From positions 2,430,945 through 2,494,944 of the forward strand of contig JARCOQ010000017.1 of NCBI GenBank assembly GCA_029207755.1: 64,000 nt of DNA, read 5' to 3'. Numbering within the stretch: position 1 is the first letter of the stretch; each line of letters opens with the position of its first letter. Shown in pieces: positions 12,501 to 25,600 of the stretch. Under the pieces are notes generated by a model. It did no database searches. It saw only the letters and a list, made by a program, of their open reading frames with translations, and was not told the DNA's origin. The DNA comes from Chamaea fasciata (lineage: Eukaryota; Chordata; Aves; Passeriformes; Sylviidae). Position numbers and translations under genes: made by a program.

Positions 12501-14249
12501 CACCCTGCTCTCTTAGCAAGAAGATTTTATATTATTTTATCAAGCCTCCAGTGGGTTTGGTGGGAATTAGTCCCAACCACTGCTCATTCCCAAAAGGAAA
12601 ACCTCCAAAAGATTCCAGGAAATTTTTGCCCCCTGGCTTTGGCTTCTCTATTTTGATATTGTTAATTTGTGTCAGCTAAAAACATGTTGTACTCATGAGG
12701 GTTAAATGATAAATAAGCCAACAATCCTTTGAAATTTAAAATACAGACATGTAAAGCACCCAAGACGAAATAATAAATTTTTTTTAAAAAAATTGTGTTC
12801 AAACAACAAAAAAATATTCCAACAGGTATCTCGATTCTGTGTGACAGCACAAGCATAGTAAAAATCAATGCTTTCCTTCAAAATGGAACTCATTATTCCT
12901 CAGGCAGGGTGGATTTTAAATATCATCTCTTGACCTACGTGCAGCTCCTTTACCAGAACCTAAGAGCTATTAAAACACTGACAGGCTGAATGCAGGAGAA
13001 ATATTCCAGCCCGGCTCAATTATTATGTGCAAAGCGATACGTGTAGAGGTGTCGAGTTTCCCACTGGGCACCTCAGGTTTGCTTTTCTTCAGGAAAACCG
13101 GAGAAAAAGGATTTGCTTTCCTCGGGCTGATCACAAACCAGAACGGAACTGAAGGGACACCAGGGACAGAAGCATCTCCTGCTTCCCTCCCTGCTGCTGC
13201 CCCCTCCTGCAGCAACAGGATTTCTTGTTCAGCCACCAAAACCTGCTGCAAAAAGTCCTGCTGCTCAGGAGGTTTCATCCTGCAAGGGGAGATATCAGGA
13301 GATGTGCAGGGGACCCCACGCCTTCATCAAAATCAAATAATGAGACCAGAAAAGTTGGCAGGGAGGATATTTAGCCCGGGGAACAGTGTTTTCAAGAGGC
13401 AGCTCAGGGAACAGAATTCCCTGGGAGAGCTGGAGCTATGTGACAGTTCTGTGGCTTGTTTTCTTAAGTGCTGTCCCTTTGGAAGTTCTCCTTAATGGAA
13501 AATTATTCAGCTATCCCGAACTAATGCTTTCCTTTTAATGTGATAATTACTGCCAATCTGTTGCCCAGCCGCTGATCAGAAAAGGCAAATAACTCCTGAG
13601 GCACATGCACAAATATTGCTGTTTGGAAAATTAAATCACTGCTGGGCTTGCCCCCTTCCTTGCTTCACTGGGAGGTGGAACGGGCAGGACACGCAGCACG
13701 AGGCTTAATATCAGTTTTTCTGAAGAGAGAAGCGCATCAAGAGAGCCCTGCGCACGGTGAGCAAGAGCCCTGCACGACGAGAAACCACCACATCAAAGAA
13801 CTTGGAGCGATGTGACGTTCTAAATAAAGGCAGAGATGGAATTAACTAAGAACACAGCTCCCACATTGAAGCAGCAAAGAATACAAGGTCATTAAGCCAT
13901 CTGCATAATCAGCGAGCGCGTGTTAAAAGCCAGGAGCGATTTCTGCGAGGGAGAAAAGTCTGGGGGAAAAGCCTCTTCTGGGCTGAAAAGTTGTAATTGT
14001 TCCCAAAAAGATCGCTTAGCACGCTCATGTTAATGCCCTGATAAATAGATTTCAAGCATCATCTGGTTCCCGTTGTGAGTCCAGCAGAGCTTGGTGCAGT
14101 GTGCTGGAAGCCGGGTGATCACAGCCACTTTGGCTGGACATTCGTGGGGTCTAAGGAGCCAAAATGGGCATCTTCACATCCTGCAGTTGGTGGCTCACAG
14201 TAAAAAAATAGCAGCTTGTTAAGAACCTTCCAGTCATTATGAGTTCTAG
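9511..14249. other. Gene-poor AT-rich interval, possible conserved non-coding DNA at 13.5-14.1 kb
   Basis: No coding gene recognised in 4.7 kb. The stretch is largely single-copy and AT-rich. The part at about 13500-14060 has dense TAAT/ATTA cores, CAAAT-like words and little repeat character, as expected of a conserved non-coding element, but conservation cannot be tested from one sequence. Short homopolymers occur near 11645-11669 and 12777-12791. Confidence 0.35.
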
Positions 14250-14292
14250 ATGTGTTTATACATATTTATATATTTATATATATATTTATACC
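14250..14292. repeat. (TATA/TTTATA)n microsatellite
   Basis: About 40 nt of alternating TATATTTATA units. Simple repeat, no further signal. Confidence 0.85.
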
Positions 14293-14789
14293 ATGGACAA
14301 GTCATGCTTCATTTTCCTTACCAATCCACGCCTGGAATCAGTGGCTGGCAATTCCTAGAAAATCCGGAATTATCCGGGTTTTGCAGTCTCATTTGTTCCT
14401 TGCACATCCGAAAGTTGGGTTTGTTCTCGTTGTTTTAATGAGAATTTAAGCGCCCTCAGCTCTGCTGCCTGCCTTACACCCAGCTAGTTTCAATTAAAAT
14501 GTGGAAAACAAACGAGATCCACACATTTGCGAGGGTCATTCGAAAACAAACTGGCACAAAGCAATTCATAATTTCCTTAGGAAGATGAACAAATGGTTCT
14601 CTTCTAGACATTCTAGCAACTTAATCCAACCTCATGATTTTTGTCTTATTTTGTGGAACCACAAAATCCAGCTGAAGAAATTGGATGGAGAAAGTAGAAA
14701 ATGCAGGTGGGGTGGGGTTTTTTAAATTTATTTTTCTCCCTTTTAATTTCTCTGTGTATTTAAAGAGATGCTGGGGCCAAAATTCAGGC

Positions 14790-15150
14790 TAAGAAAACTG
14801 GGATAAAGCTCAAAGAATTGGGATTGTTCAGCCTGGGGAAGAAAAGCTTTGGGGTGAGCTCAGTGTGGTCTCGCAGGGCCTGAAGGAGCTGCAGGAAAGA
14901 TGGAGAGAGAGGATTTCCAAGGGATGGAGGGACAGGACACAAACTGCTGGAGAGGAGGTTTAGGTGGGATATTGGAATTAAATCCTCCCCTGTGAGGGTG
15001 GGGAGGGGCTGGGATGGAATTCCCAGAGAAGCTGTGGCTGCCCCTGGATCCCTGGCAGTGTCCCCGGCCAGGTTGGACATCCCGGGACAGCGGAAGGCTT
15101 TAAATTAGGAGCTTTAAATTCCTTCCAACCCAAAGGATTCGGTGATTTTA
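14790..15150 (+). mobile_element. CR1 LINE 3'-end fragment
   Basis: A longer CR1 copy. It starts in the region reading GGGATTGTTCAGCCTGGGGA, runs through GAGGATTTCCAAGGGATGGA and GTGGCTGCCCCTGGATCCCT, and ends CCAACCCAAAGGATTCGGTG. Plus orientation; 5'-truncated and decayed. Confidence 0.9.
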
Positions 15151-15550
15151 TGAAATGTTTTCAGAGGATGGGAACACTGAGTTCTGGGAGAGAACAGGAT
15201 CTTGACCACAGGCACCACAAGTTGTGGAGAGCCGAGCGCCCCTTGTGCAAATCCCTCCAAAGTTTGACTCCAAACCTCCCTCAGCAGGTCAGCTCTGCTG
15301 AACATTTCCCAACAAGATCCTGGAGTTCTGGAATAACAAACAGGAGAGGAGCCCTTTGAGGAGCTCAGTGCAGCTCCACAGCAGCTCAAATTGAACAAAT
15401 TAAACCCCAAACCTGCAGCTCAAATTGAACAAAGCGAATTTTGGCAGGCGGAGGATGCTGTGGCTCGGGGAGCTCGCTCCATCTGCACATCCTGGCCCCA
15501 AATCACCGCAGTGAGGTGGCCAGTGTGGGCAGGTGGGCACTGCTCTGCCA
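15151..15550. other. Non-coding spacer between CR1 copy and hexanucleotide array
   Basis: Single-copy sequence without a recognised gene. AAATTGAACAAA occurs twice around 15386-15430 as a short local duplication. Confidence 0.35.
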
Positions 15551-15919
15551 CACCAGGAGCAGGAGCTGCACCAGGAGCAGGATTAGGACCAGATTAGGAC
15601 CAGGAGCAGGAACAAGAGCTGCACCAGGAGCAGGATTAGGACCAGGAGCAGGAGCAAGAGCAGGAGCAAGGGCAAGAGCAAGACTAGGAGCAGGACCAGA
15701 ATTAGGAGCAGGAGTAGGACCAGGACCTGGACTTGGAGCAGGAGCAGGACCAAAAGCAGGACCAGGACCAGAAGCTGCACCAGGAGCAGGACCAGGAGCT
15801 GCACCAGAACCAGGACCAAGAACGGGAATAGGATCAGGATGAGGACCAGGACCAAGACCAGGAATAGGATCAGGATGAGGACCAGGACCAAGACCAGGAC
15901 CAGGATCAGCACCAGGACC
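15551..15919. repeat. Hexanucleotide-based array (GGACCA/GGAGCA)n
   Basis: About 370 nt built from six-base words GGACCA, GGAGCA, GGATTA, GGATCA and AAGAGC in variable order. Because the period is a multiple of three, every frame stays open for long runs (Gly-Ala/Gly-Pro on plus, Leu/Val-rich on minus). These are repeat artefacts. No CpG-rich or promoter context surrounds it. Confidence 0.95.
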
Positions 15920-17936
15920 TTTTTCACTCCACAAAAGCCCTGTCCTGCAGGAGGGCCTGGATTCAAACAGATCTGATCAGCAGTTCTGCCTTCCCCACCT
16001 GGCCACAAGTGTTTACAGACACAAGCAATGTGCCAGTGTTTCCCTGGGTTCACGCTGATCAGCTCTGGAAGGAAATCAGCATTAGGAAGCAGAACAACAA
16101 ATAATTGCCACAGACGAGTACTGCAAAACAGCCAATTTGGCTGAGAGTCAAATGAAAAATTACTATTACTCGGCCTTCATTTGCTATCTGCTGTATCAGA
16201 AGCTGTTATTAATCATATTCCCAGTTCAGACTCCAGGAATAATGCAGTTTAATACCCAGCAGGAAGTGATACATCCACATAATCACCAGAGTGTACATAT
16301 TTTGGCTGAATAATTGCTTTCTTTCAAGGGAGGAGGATTATGGCCCGTCACAAATCTTGCTTTGACAAAAAACTTCCTTTGGAACAGACACCATTGTGGG
16401 AAGAGTCACTCGAGTGGAAAAATATAAGCATTGGCTGGAACAGTGCCTATTAAATGGCAATTAGAGAAATTCCTCAGTAAAAGCCAAACCCAAACCAAAC
16501 CACAAACCCAAGACAAATTACAAATCAATTACCTCTTACTGTCGAGCACATGATAATTAAAGCTTTCTTGATGCCACACTGTGAGAGGCTGGCAGGGGTT
16601 TTCTAGTCTGGAAAATGCTGCAAGCTCTGACTCGTCACACTGGCCCACTTCAGGAACAGAAATGCTCGAGAACATCCAAAAACTGCTCCCAAAATGTGTC
16701 AGAGGGCTCCCCGCAGGGCTCAGTGGGACTGGGAGCAGCTACAAGCCACAACAGCAGCACAAGTGGCCCTTTCCCCTATAGGGCTGCCAAAATGCAAATA
16801 TGTACAGCTCCAAATTCTCCTTTTGCATCCTCCAAACAAAACGAACCTGCCAGCAGCTGATGTCCATGGACACTGAAGGAAGTGCCCACGGAGAGTGAGT
16901 GAGAGGAAAGACTTTCCCAATGCATCAGCACTTCTTACATCATCAGCGATTCTTTTCACGCTGCTTTTGTTGTCTTGGATGATGCCGAGTGATGATCTCT
17001 GAGCTTCCCTCGGGAAGCAGATTTGTGCTCTGGTTTGTCTCCTGGCTGCTCTCGTTTGTGACACGCTGCCACAATTCCAGATCCGTGCCTCTCATTGGGG
17101 GACTTCTGGACAAGAGATGATTGTCCTCTCTCTGGGGGGCTCCTGCAAAGCCACAAAACCCAGCTGGGAGGCTCACAGTGGTGTCCCCGAGCAATGGGAA
17201 GAGGTCATCCCAGCCCTCCTTTTCACCCCAGCCCTGCTGCCACTTAAAAGTTTGCCATAATGCACTGGAAAGGGTTTTTTTTTTTCCTCCTCCAGATAAT
17301 AAAAGGAAGGAAGACTGGAAAGTTCCTGCTACTTCTGTAATCAAAAGCAGACTTGATACACTTTTTCAGCAAATTTCGTTACACATTTCAAAATTAACAA
17401 CAGGATTTTGTGATTGCTGCTGCCAGCACTGTGTCTGAGAAGAGAGTTAAATAAGTGAGAGGAGGAAGGCTTGTGCCACACATGGTAAATATTTCATGCT
17501 GAATTTATCCAAGAGGCCTCTTTTCCCTCAATGCCCTGTTCCAGCTGCCAGTTTTCCATACGGGTTTGAGGTGCTCACGTCAAGAGGAGCTGCAGGAGAA
17601 TTCCTGTTGGTAGAGCAAGTGGAGAGGCCCAAAGCAAGAGGCTTCTCCAGCCCCTTGAGAAATGAAGAATCAGCCCTTTTCCTGCCCTTTCCCAAGGCTT
17701 TTGGTTGCCTTTGATGTTTAGGGGTGGAATTGGCAGTGTCAGGTTTACGAGGAGACTCGATGACCCCAAAGCGCCCTCACCATCATTGATCCAACCTGAA
17801 CAATTCCGTGGCACTACAAAGCCCACCCTGAGAGCTGTCCCAGCTGTCCCCACGGGTGGAAAACTGCTGTCCCCTCTGTGGAAAACTGCTCCCAACCCAG
17901 CCCAGATGGGGCAGCTCGCGTCAAAGCTGGTGTCAC
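15920..17936. other. Non-coding interval with candidate conserved block at 16.1-16.45 kb
   Basis: No gene recognised. The part at about 16080-16450 is AT-rich and repeat-free, with several TAAT/ATTA homeodomain-type cores, unlike its GC-richer neighbours. It is a reasonable candidate for conserved non-coding DNA. The remainder shows nothing distinctive. Confidence 0.3.
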
Positions 17937-19135
17937 ACTCATGACAGTGTGCTGTGACAACTGTGCAGTGATAACGTGCTGTGACACTGAGCAGCGACAA
18001 TGTGCTGTGACCATGAGCTGTGACGCTGTGCACTGACAATGTGCTGTGACACTGCACTGACAATGAGCTGTGACACCGTGCTGTGACTGTGCTGTGACAA
18101 TGCTGTGACAATGAGCTGTGACAATGCTGTGACAATGAGCTGTGACAATGAGCTGTGACACTGTGCTAGGACAATGTGACACTGTGCACTGACAAACTTG
18201 CGGTGACATTGTGCTGTGACTGTGCTGTGACAATGAGCTGTGACACTGTGCTGTGACAATGCTGTGACACTGAGCAGTGACAATGTGCTGTGACACTGAG
18301 CAGTGACAATGTGCTGTGACAATGAGCTGTGACACTGAGCAGTGACAATGTGCTGTGACACTGTGCTGGGACAATGCAGTGACACTGTGCTGTGACAATG
18401 TGCACTGACAATGAGCTGTAACACTGAGCAGTGACAATGTGCTGTGACACAGTGCTGTGACAATGCTGTGACACTGAGCAGTGACAATGTGCTGTGACAC
18501 TGTGCTGGGACAATGCAGTGACACTGTGCTAGGACAATGTGCACTGACAATGAGCTGTGACACTGAGCAGTGACAATGAGCAGTGACACTGTGCTGTGAC
18601 AATGCTGTGACTATGAGCTGTGACAATGAGCTGTGACACTGTGCTGTGACACTGTGCTGCGACAATGCAGTGACACTGTGCTGTGACAATGTGCACTGAC
18701 AATGAGCTGTGACACTGAGCAGTGACAATGTGCTGTGACAATGCAGTGACACTGTGCTGTGACAATGTGCACTGACAATGAGCTGTGACACTGAGCAGTG
18801 ACAATGTGCTGTGACAATGAGCTGTGACACTGAGCAGTGACAATGTGCTGTGACAATGCAGTGACACTGTGCTGTGACAATGCAGTGACACTGTGCTGTG
18901 ACAATGTGCACTGACAATGAGCTGTGACACTGAGCAGTGACAATGTGCAGTGACAATGAGCTGTGACACTGTGCAGTGACACTGTGCTGCGACAATGCAG
19001 TGACACTGTGCTGTGACAATGTGCACTGACAATGAGCTGTGACACTGAGCAGTGACAATGTGCAGTGACAATGTGCTGTGACAATGAGCCTTGGCACTGT
19101 GCTGTGACAATGTGACAATTCTGTGACAGTGAGCT
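17937..19135. repeat. Large minisatellite of 11-13 bp units with higher-order structure
   Basis: About 1.2 kb built from the core CWGTGACA in 13-bp units (ATGTGCTGTGACA, CTGAGCAGTGACA, ATGTGCACTGACA, ATGAGCTGTGACA) and an 11-bp variant (ATGCAGTGACA). In the right half the units recur in a fixed order with a period near 76 bp, so it has a higher-order repeat. The minus strand stays open across the array in three frames (up to 460 codons, His/Ser/Leu-rich). I treat this as an artefact. Confidence 0.97.
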
Positions 19136-19374
19136 GTATCCCTAACCACCAAAATGAGGAATTCCTGTTATTTTGCTCAGACATTTTGCTGTACAATCCA
19201 CAATCCTTGACCGTAAATTTCCAGCTTTCAGAAACCTCCCAGAATCACAAATACCTATTAAGAAATTTTGTTTGTTTGTTTGTTTCGTGGTATCTAAAGA
19301 TAAATGAATTTTTCATGTAAAAGTCAAACATTAATCCTTCCCCATGTCTTGCAGATGAACCTTATTCCATTTTC
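19136..19374. other. Short non-coding spacer
   Basis: AT-rich sequence with a small TTTG repeat near 19267-19285. No gene recognised. Confidence 0.35.
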
Positions 19375-19690
19375 CAGTACCTAAAGGGACTCCAAGAGAG
19401 CTGCAGAGGGACATTCACCAGGACAAGGAGTGACAAGGGAACGGCTTCAAGATAACAGAGGGCAGATTGGAATTAATTACAAGGAAAAAAATTTCTTTAT
19501 TTCCTCAGAGGGTGGGCAGGCCCTAGGGTGCCCAGAGCAGCTGTGGCGACCCCTGGATCCCTGGCAGTGCCCAAGGCCAGGCTGGACATTGGTGTTTGGA
19601 TCACCCTGGGATAGTGGGAGTTGTCCCTGCCCACGGCAGGGGGTGGAGATTTCTTTAAGCTCCCTCTCAAAGCAAATCGTTCTATGAATG
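19375..19690 (+). mobile_element. CR1 LINE 3'-end fragment
   Basis: Contains CCAGGACAAGGAGTGACAAG, the GAGGGTGGGCAGGCCCT block and the GTGGCGACCCCTGGATCCCT block, and ends near AATCGTTCTATGAATGG, the CR1 terminal repeat. Plus orientation; 5'-truncated. Confidence 0.88.
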
Positions 19691-22600
19691 GAAATGTTCC
19701 AGACAGCAACATTTGCTGTTTCCTGTGCTGGTGACGTGGATGTTATGGCTCACTGCACTCCAAGCACTCGCAGCAACCATTTAATGCTTTCATTTTTTTT
19801 CATTATATGTAATTTGGGAGTTCTGGACAAGGGAGTGGGGAGTGCATGGACAACCGTAACAGCTAAAAGCTTTCAATTAGCTCAGTACGTAGTTCAGTGC
19901 AATTAACATCAGAATGAGTTTGGATTTATAGTTTTTTAAGGCAGCTTCTGAAACAGCTGCAGTGCTTAACTTTGAAAATAATTTCAGCATCACAACAATC
20001 TCAAAACTCCTGCTGCAATGAGGGAACCGAAGGAGGTTTCTTTCCACCGATTTTAGTGTAATTATTGCTGCCTTAATGACGCCCCAAGCAGAGGGGAGAG
20101 AATGTGGGTATTTTATTTTCTGTCCAAGAACAAGTTAGAGGCCATTTCTCCCTCTAAAAGCCTCAGGGAATCAGGAAGTTTTATGAGAGAAGTAGAGGAA
20201 CAAAATGGAGACTTGTTCAATCTCTCACCCACCATCCTGTGCCACACACAGAGATAAAAGTCTTAAAAAGAGAGGAAGTTTAATCCATGCCAAGGCGGGA
20301 GACGCGTCCACATGTCCGGGCAGTCCCAGCAGAGCTTTCCTCGAGGATGGCACCACGCCCAGGGCGCTGGACACTGCTGGCAGGGGAGCAGAGTTATTTG
20401 TACAACCTGGGGGAAATTAGGTCCTTAAAACAGAGCTGGAGATTCTCCAGCAGGAGCCCTGCGGCTTCTAAACTGCATGACACGAGCAGACCAAGCTTTT
20501 TCTCTCACTGGGAGTGACCAGGCCTGCTTCCAGCAACACAAATTTTCAGCAAAGCCTCTAAAAGCACTGCCACAGGCTGCTGAAATATTTTGCATTATTG
20601 ACAAGGGGGGAAGAAAAAAATAAATCCCAGTTTCATTAAGAACAGAACTGTATTGCTCGAATTTTAGTGGGATGTTTCTCAGACTGGGGCATCTGTGGGG
20701 TTTTCAAAGGTTTCTGAATGAAACAGGAGATAAATGAGAATGAACTAACTCATCAGCATAATCAAAATAATAATTTAGTCACATTACAGTTCAGACAGAA
20801 AGAACACCCCGAATGGGAAGCAGGATATAATTAGCCCTGCTTTCAAGCAGCGTTAATGAACCTAACAATCTGGCTACCATAACTGCTTAGTAATTGATGC
20901 ATGCAAATTTAATGTTTCTATTTCCATTAAGGAAGTTTGAGAGGAAACGACGGAATATGCTCGAGTTAATGCTCCACGAGGTGAAAGGCAGAGCACTGAC
21001 TGCTGTTTTGGCAGCCTGAATCCCAGACTGTGGTTCATCAGCTCCCTCATCTCAGCAAGAGCTGCAGGACCCTGGACTGACCCGGGGATTGGATGAGGTT
21101 TGGCCCTCATTTCCACTGAGTGGAGCCTGGACTGCCTCTTAATGGTTAAAGATTCTGCTGAACCCTCAACAGGGTCAGGATTTCACATCCAACACCCGTT
21201 GCTGGTCTTCAGGAGAGATGGAATTCGAGGTACAGGATCTGATGTTTACAAAGGGCGCCCTGAAAAAGCAGTCCTGTGCATTTTTAAAGAGCGGGGTTGA
21301 ATGGGGAGAAAGAAATTCATCAGACCGCAAATGAATTTGCCAAACAGATAAAACAAACTTCGCCATCTGATCATCACATAAGATTCATCACAATGGGAAA
21401 AAAAAAAAAAGCGCCAAACCCAAAAATAATTAAGCCAATGTGCATATCAGATTCTGAACTGAGCAATTTTGCTGCACTGAGCCCAGAATTTAAATGATCT
21501 CGTCTGTGGATGACTAAAGGTTACTGCTCTCACGGTTCAAATGGAAAAATGTGTTCATCAAAAACATATCTATTAGCTCCACAATGGTAAGCACTCTGTG
21601 AATACAAAGAAGTTTCTTAGGAGTAGGTACTGCTGAAGGCTTACCCAGAAACGAGAGAGCCGCCAATTTTCAGAAACAATCACTCAATTTGCCAGCAAAC
21701 ATATTTTCCTTCCGAGCTCTGGAAGGAGAGGCCTGGTTGTACTCACGCGCTAATGCCCGTGTTTGCAGCTCTACCCACTTCAGCATTTTTAATTTTCTGG
21801 TAACTCGTCTTGATATAATTTCAGAGATTCTATTAAATATTTCATCGAGCAGCCCATTGTACATCAATCCCTGCCATGATGTACCGTAGATCTTTTTCTG
21901 CAGCTCAAAAGCATTTCAATAAAGCTCTAAAAGCCCTGGCAATGAGAGCACACTGTGTTGTGCATCACCATGGCAATGCTGCAGAAAACAGCTTTGATTT
22001 GGGGTCGGAAAGATCAAACATTAGATTGGAAGTACAGAGTTCATCTTGATACAACCTGAAACTGTCATGGCCTAACTGTCCTGCTCTCAGCTGCTGAGCT
22101 TGGAGGCAAGATCGAGGCAAGAGGAATCCTGCTGGATGCTGAGGGGATTCACCACGACACAGACAGAAAGCCTCAGAGTAGGGTTGAGGGCCAGTTTCCC
22201 AGAGCCAGGAATTCAAAGCTTGAGCCAACCTATGTCAAAAGGCAAGATTTCAAAAGAATTGATAAGAATTCAAAAGAAGAAATTGTTCTGAATAATCGGT
22301 GGCTTCACGTATCACTCAGCCTTTCACTTAATTCCTAAGTTATGCAGCTGGAGTGCCCTAAGGTGTGGAATGGTGCTTTTGCCTTGGGTGTGAGAGAGAA
22401 AAGAACATTTTCTTGAGGGTGTGACAGAGAAAATCACGTGGTGCATCTGAAACTTTTGTTTCTCAGTAGTCACCTCTCCCAGCCTCTCAGGATAACCCCT
22501 GGCTGTGACAAACAGCCCTGGGCAGAGCCTGGATGTGGTTTCTGGTCCCCTGAGTGCAGGTTCCAGTCCCAGCTCTTCAATTCGTCCCTCCAAACTCCCA

Positions 22601-25600
22601 AACCCATGCAGAACTCCCACAAGCTGTCGTGGTTAATCTCAGCCCCAGAAATGCACAACAGCAAGGAAGGAACTTCTTTAGTAGAGGGGGTTGGGTGAGA
22701 AGTTTTTCATGTTTTGTTGTAGGTTGTTTGTTTGGATTTTGTTTGGTTTTTTTAACCCACAAATACTTAAACAAAAAAAAAAAAAATCCGTGTTTGTGGG
22801 GTCCCGGCGGGTGGAAGAAACCCACAGATTATTTCTTTCTTCTTTCCTCCTCCTCTCTTCGGGTAACTTCACAACTTGATTCAAAGAAACAGCCATGGCT
22901 TCAAGTGGGGTGAAATTCCTTCCTGCCCTCTGCCACGGAATATTCTCCCTCCGTGGGAAGGATCCCTCTTCAAACCCTGCACATCCAGGGCACTCAACCT
23001 CGGGCTGTGCCAGCACTCAGAGGCTGCTGCTCTGTCCACACAAAAAAGTAATCAGGGGCTCAGTGGCAGGAATTTCTCTTTACTCACACAAAGGATTTTT
23101 AAGGACTCTTCTCGAACTGGCAACTTGCAGAGGTCAGTTCTGTCACCTCAGGGCACAAAACTACAGGGGCGCAGAAAATGGAACGAAAAAGGGATGTGGA
23201 GAGGCAGGGAGTTGTCACCGGGCAGTTCAATCCCAGCTCTGTGTGTGATACTGCCGCTTAAATTAAAAAATGGCAACTAAATAAAGAAATAAATACATAA
23301 AAAACCACGGCAAAGGAGAAAAATCTTGTTTGTGTTGGTTTGGAAGCCGGGGGAGCCACCCTGGAGAGCTCGTGCAGGGTTTCATCAATGCGAGATGAAA
23401 ATCAAACACAAACAGACAAAGCAACAAATGACCTCTGAGTGATCCGGGGGAGAATTCATCAGTAATACTTAACTTCAGACCGAGGGTGACTCAGAGCCAG
23501 GATGGATGAAAGTGAGATGTCAAGGCCTGGAAAATCAAAACAAAATTTAAAATATTCACTGGTTCTTCCAAAAGGTTATCTCATCCATGTACTCTTTTAT
23601 AAATACCAGAGGAACTCAAAGTCTAAGCGTGCCATTGGAGAGCAAAGGCGTGTTTAAGAGCACTTTCCAGGCTCCGCTCTCATCCAGGTGCACAAAATAA
23701 GACATGGAAGTGCTCATGCAGTAATGTCAGCTCTGTGAAACCAAGAGATGATTCAGTTACTTATTAATACTCCGCCAGACTATGACTTCTCCACGGAAAA
23801 GCCGGGATTTATTATGAGCTCTGCTGTCAACAGAGTCGCAGGATGGGGCACTCAGCCCGTTCCCTCCCGCGGGATGTTTCAGATGCACACAATATCCACG
23901 TGCGAGCCCCTTCTTTGCCTTTCTCAGAACCCCAGAATCCCAGAAAGCCCCTCTAAAGCCATGGGAAATCAAATTTCCTTCAGCTTTGCTTCCCCTGAGC
24001 AGTCCAAAGCAGCCGCAGAGTTAATTTTGAAAGCTGTTCTGTTACCTCCAAACTCTTTGCTCATTTCCACGGGCAGCTCTCTGTGAAAGGAGATGAGGCT
24101 TTTGTCTTCAGCTCCGCCAATTTAAATCACTTCAGCTAATTTCAGATGACCTGATAATGGCTGAATCACCACTGGGCCAGCAGCAACTGCACCTTCTGAG
24201 GCTGGCGCTGCGCTCAAAGGGAATTTAAAGGATCTGGATGTTTTTTCTCCTTCACCTCCTGGGCTTGGTGGTAGCGCGGGTGTGACCGAGCTGAGCCAGG
24301 AGCTCAGGAGACAGAACCCGCTGTGACAGTGCCAGCCTGGAGGTGCAGCCGGGCTGCTGAGGCTCAGCCACCGCCGGCTCATTAATTAGCCCTTCATTAA
24401 CGTCCGGGATCTGCATATTGGATTAATGCTGGGGAGCAGCTGGCCGGCAAGGAGCTGTCCCACATCCCCGTGTGCAGCCAGCGGGGTGACAGCAGCCAGC
24501 ACCTCATTAAAGGGTTTATTTTTCAGTAAAAATGAAATTTCAGATGAATGAGGAAGCAGCTACGTTCAAACTTTTCTGCAACCCGTTGTTTGGGTTTTTT
24601 TGGGGTTTTTTTTGTTGTTTTTTTTTACGGAGTCCCAGATTCTTTAAAGCATTTAAAGCTCGCCCCCAGAATTCTTTTTATCTTACGTGCTCCAAGAAAT
24701 GTTCAAAAAGCCACCAAATGCTTCGGAGGTACAATTAAACCTGAGCCTGAGAGCTCAGAGTAGTCTTACACTGTGGTTTAAGAAAGAAAGCGAAGAAGAA
24801 AACTGAATACTTTGGAAATCAGAGACAAATCTGTTACCCACACCTTTTTCCTGTGCTCACCCACCCCAAAAAAAACCAAAGCAAAGCCAGGATTCATTAC
24901 AGGTTATTAATTTGGGTTGGGTTTTTTTGTTGTTTTTTTTTTTTTTTTTCTAGTTGCCAACCTTTGAGCATTCAAATGTGCAACCTTCAGGTCCTTGCAT
25001 ATTAACAACGACATGAGAATGGGAATGTGACAAGTTCTGTAACCTTTGTTAAATGTACGACTGCATGTTTAGAAGAAAACCTCGTCTTGAGAAGAGAAGC
25101 ACAGTTGGTAGTGTTCCACGATCTTCAAAAAATGTCCAGAAAGTTGAATATTGGACATTTTTGACCTTTCTAATACACAAATGCTCCAGCTACAGAAGGA
25201 AAATGTAAAGTTGGCCCCTGGTGTTCTACAGCAGGAAATAAAAAGCTGGACAAGGTGAGGTTTTTTAAGTTAACATTAGGAATTTTTTTTTCCCCCTAAA
25301 AATAAAGGCCCCTCCATTCATTTGGAGCACTTGTAACAACTAAAATAAAAGCATGTAATGTAGACCCTAATTTGTGGGCACCTATGGCTGCTGCCTTAGA
25401 AATTCAATTCAGATGTTGATACCAACAAGTTAAATATAATGTAGGCTCCTGTGGAAATTATTCCGAATTTTATCTTCAGTCCACTCCATCTGCAGTGTGC
25501 AGGAAATTATTTTTAAGCATTTTTTGAAAGCTCCAGTGGCTTATGCAAGAACCCCTATTGTTAACCTAGATGGAAAACACTTTTTTAGCTGGCATTTTAC

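Noticed and set aside
5251..19135. CRISPR-like arrays
   Set aside because: The tandem units are contiguous without unique spacers and the genome is a vertebrate; these are minisatellites.
17814..19196. Minus-strand 460-codon His/Ser/Leu-rich frame
   Set aside because: It follows the 11-13 bp tandem array and is open in several overlapping frames, so it reflects lack of stops in the repeat.
25128..25162. microRNA precursor
   Set aside because: The hairpin stem is only 11 bp and AT-rich with a 13-nt loop, too short for a pre-miRNA.
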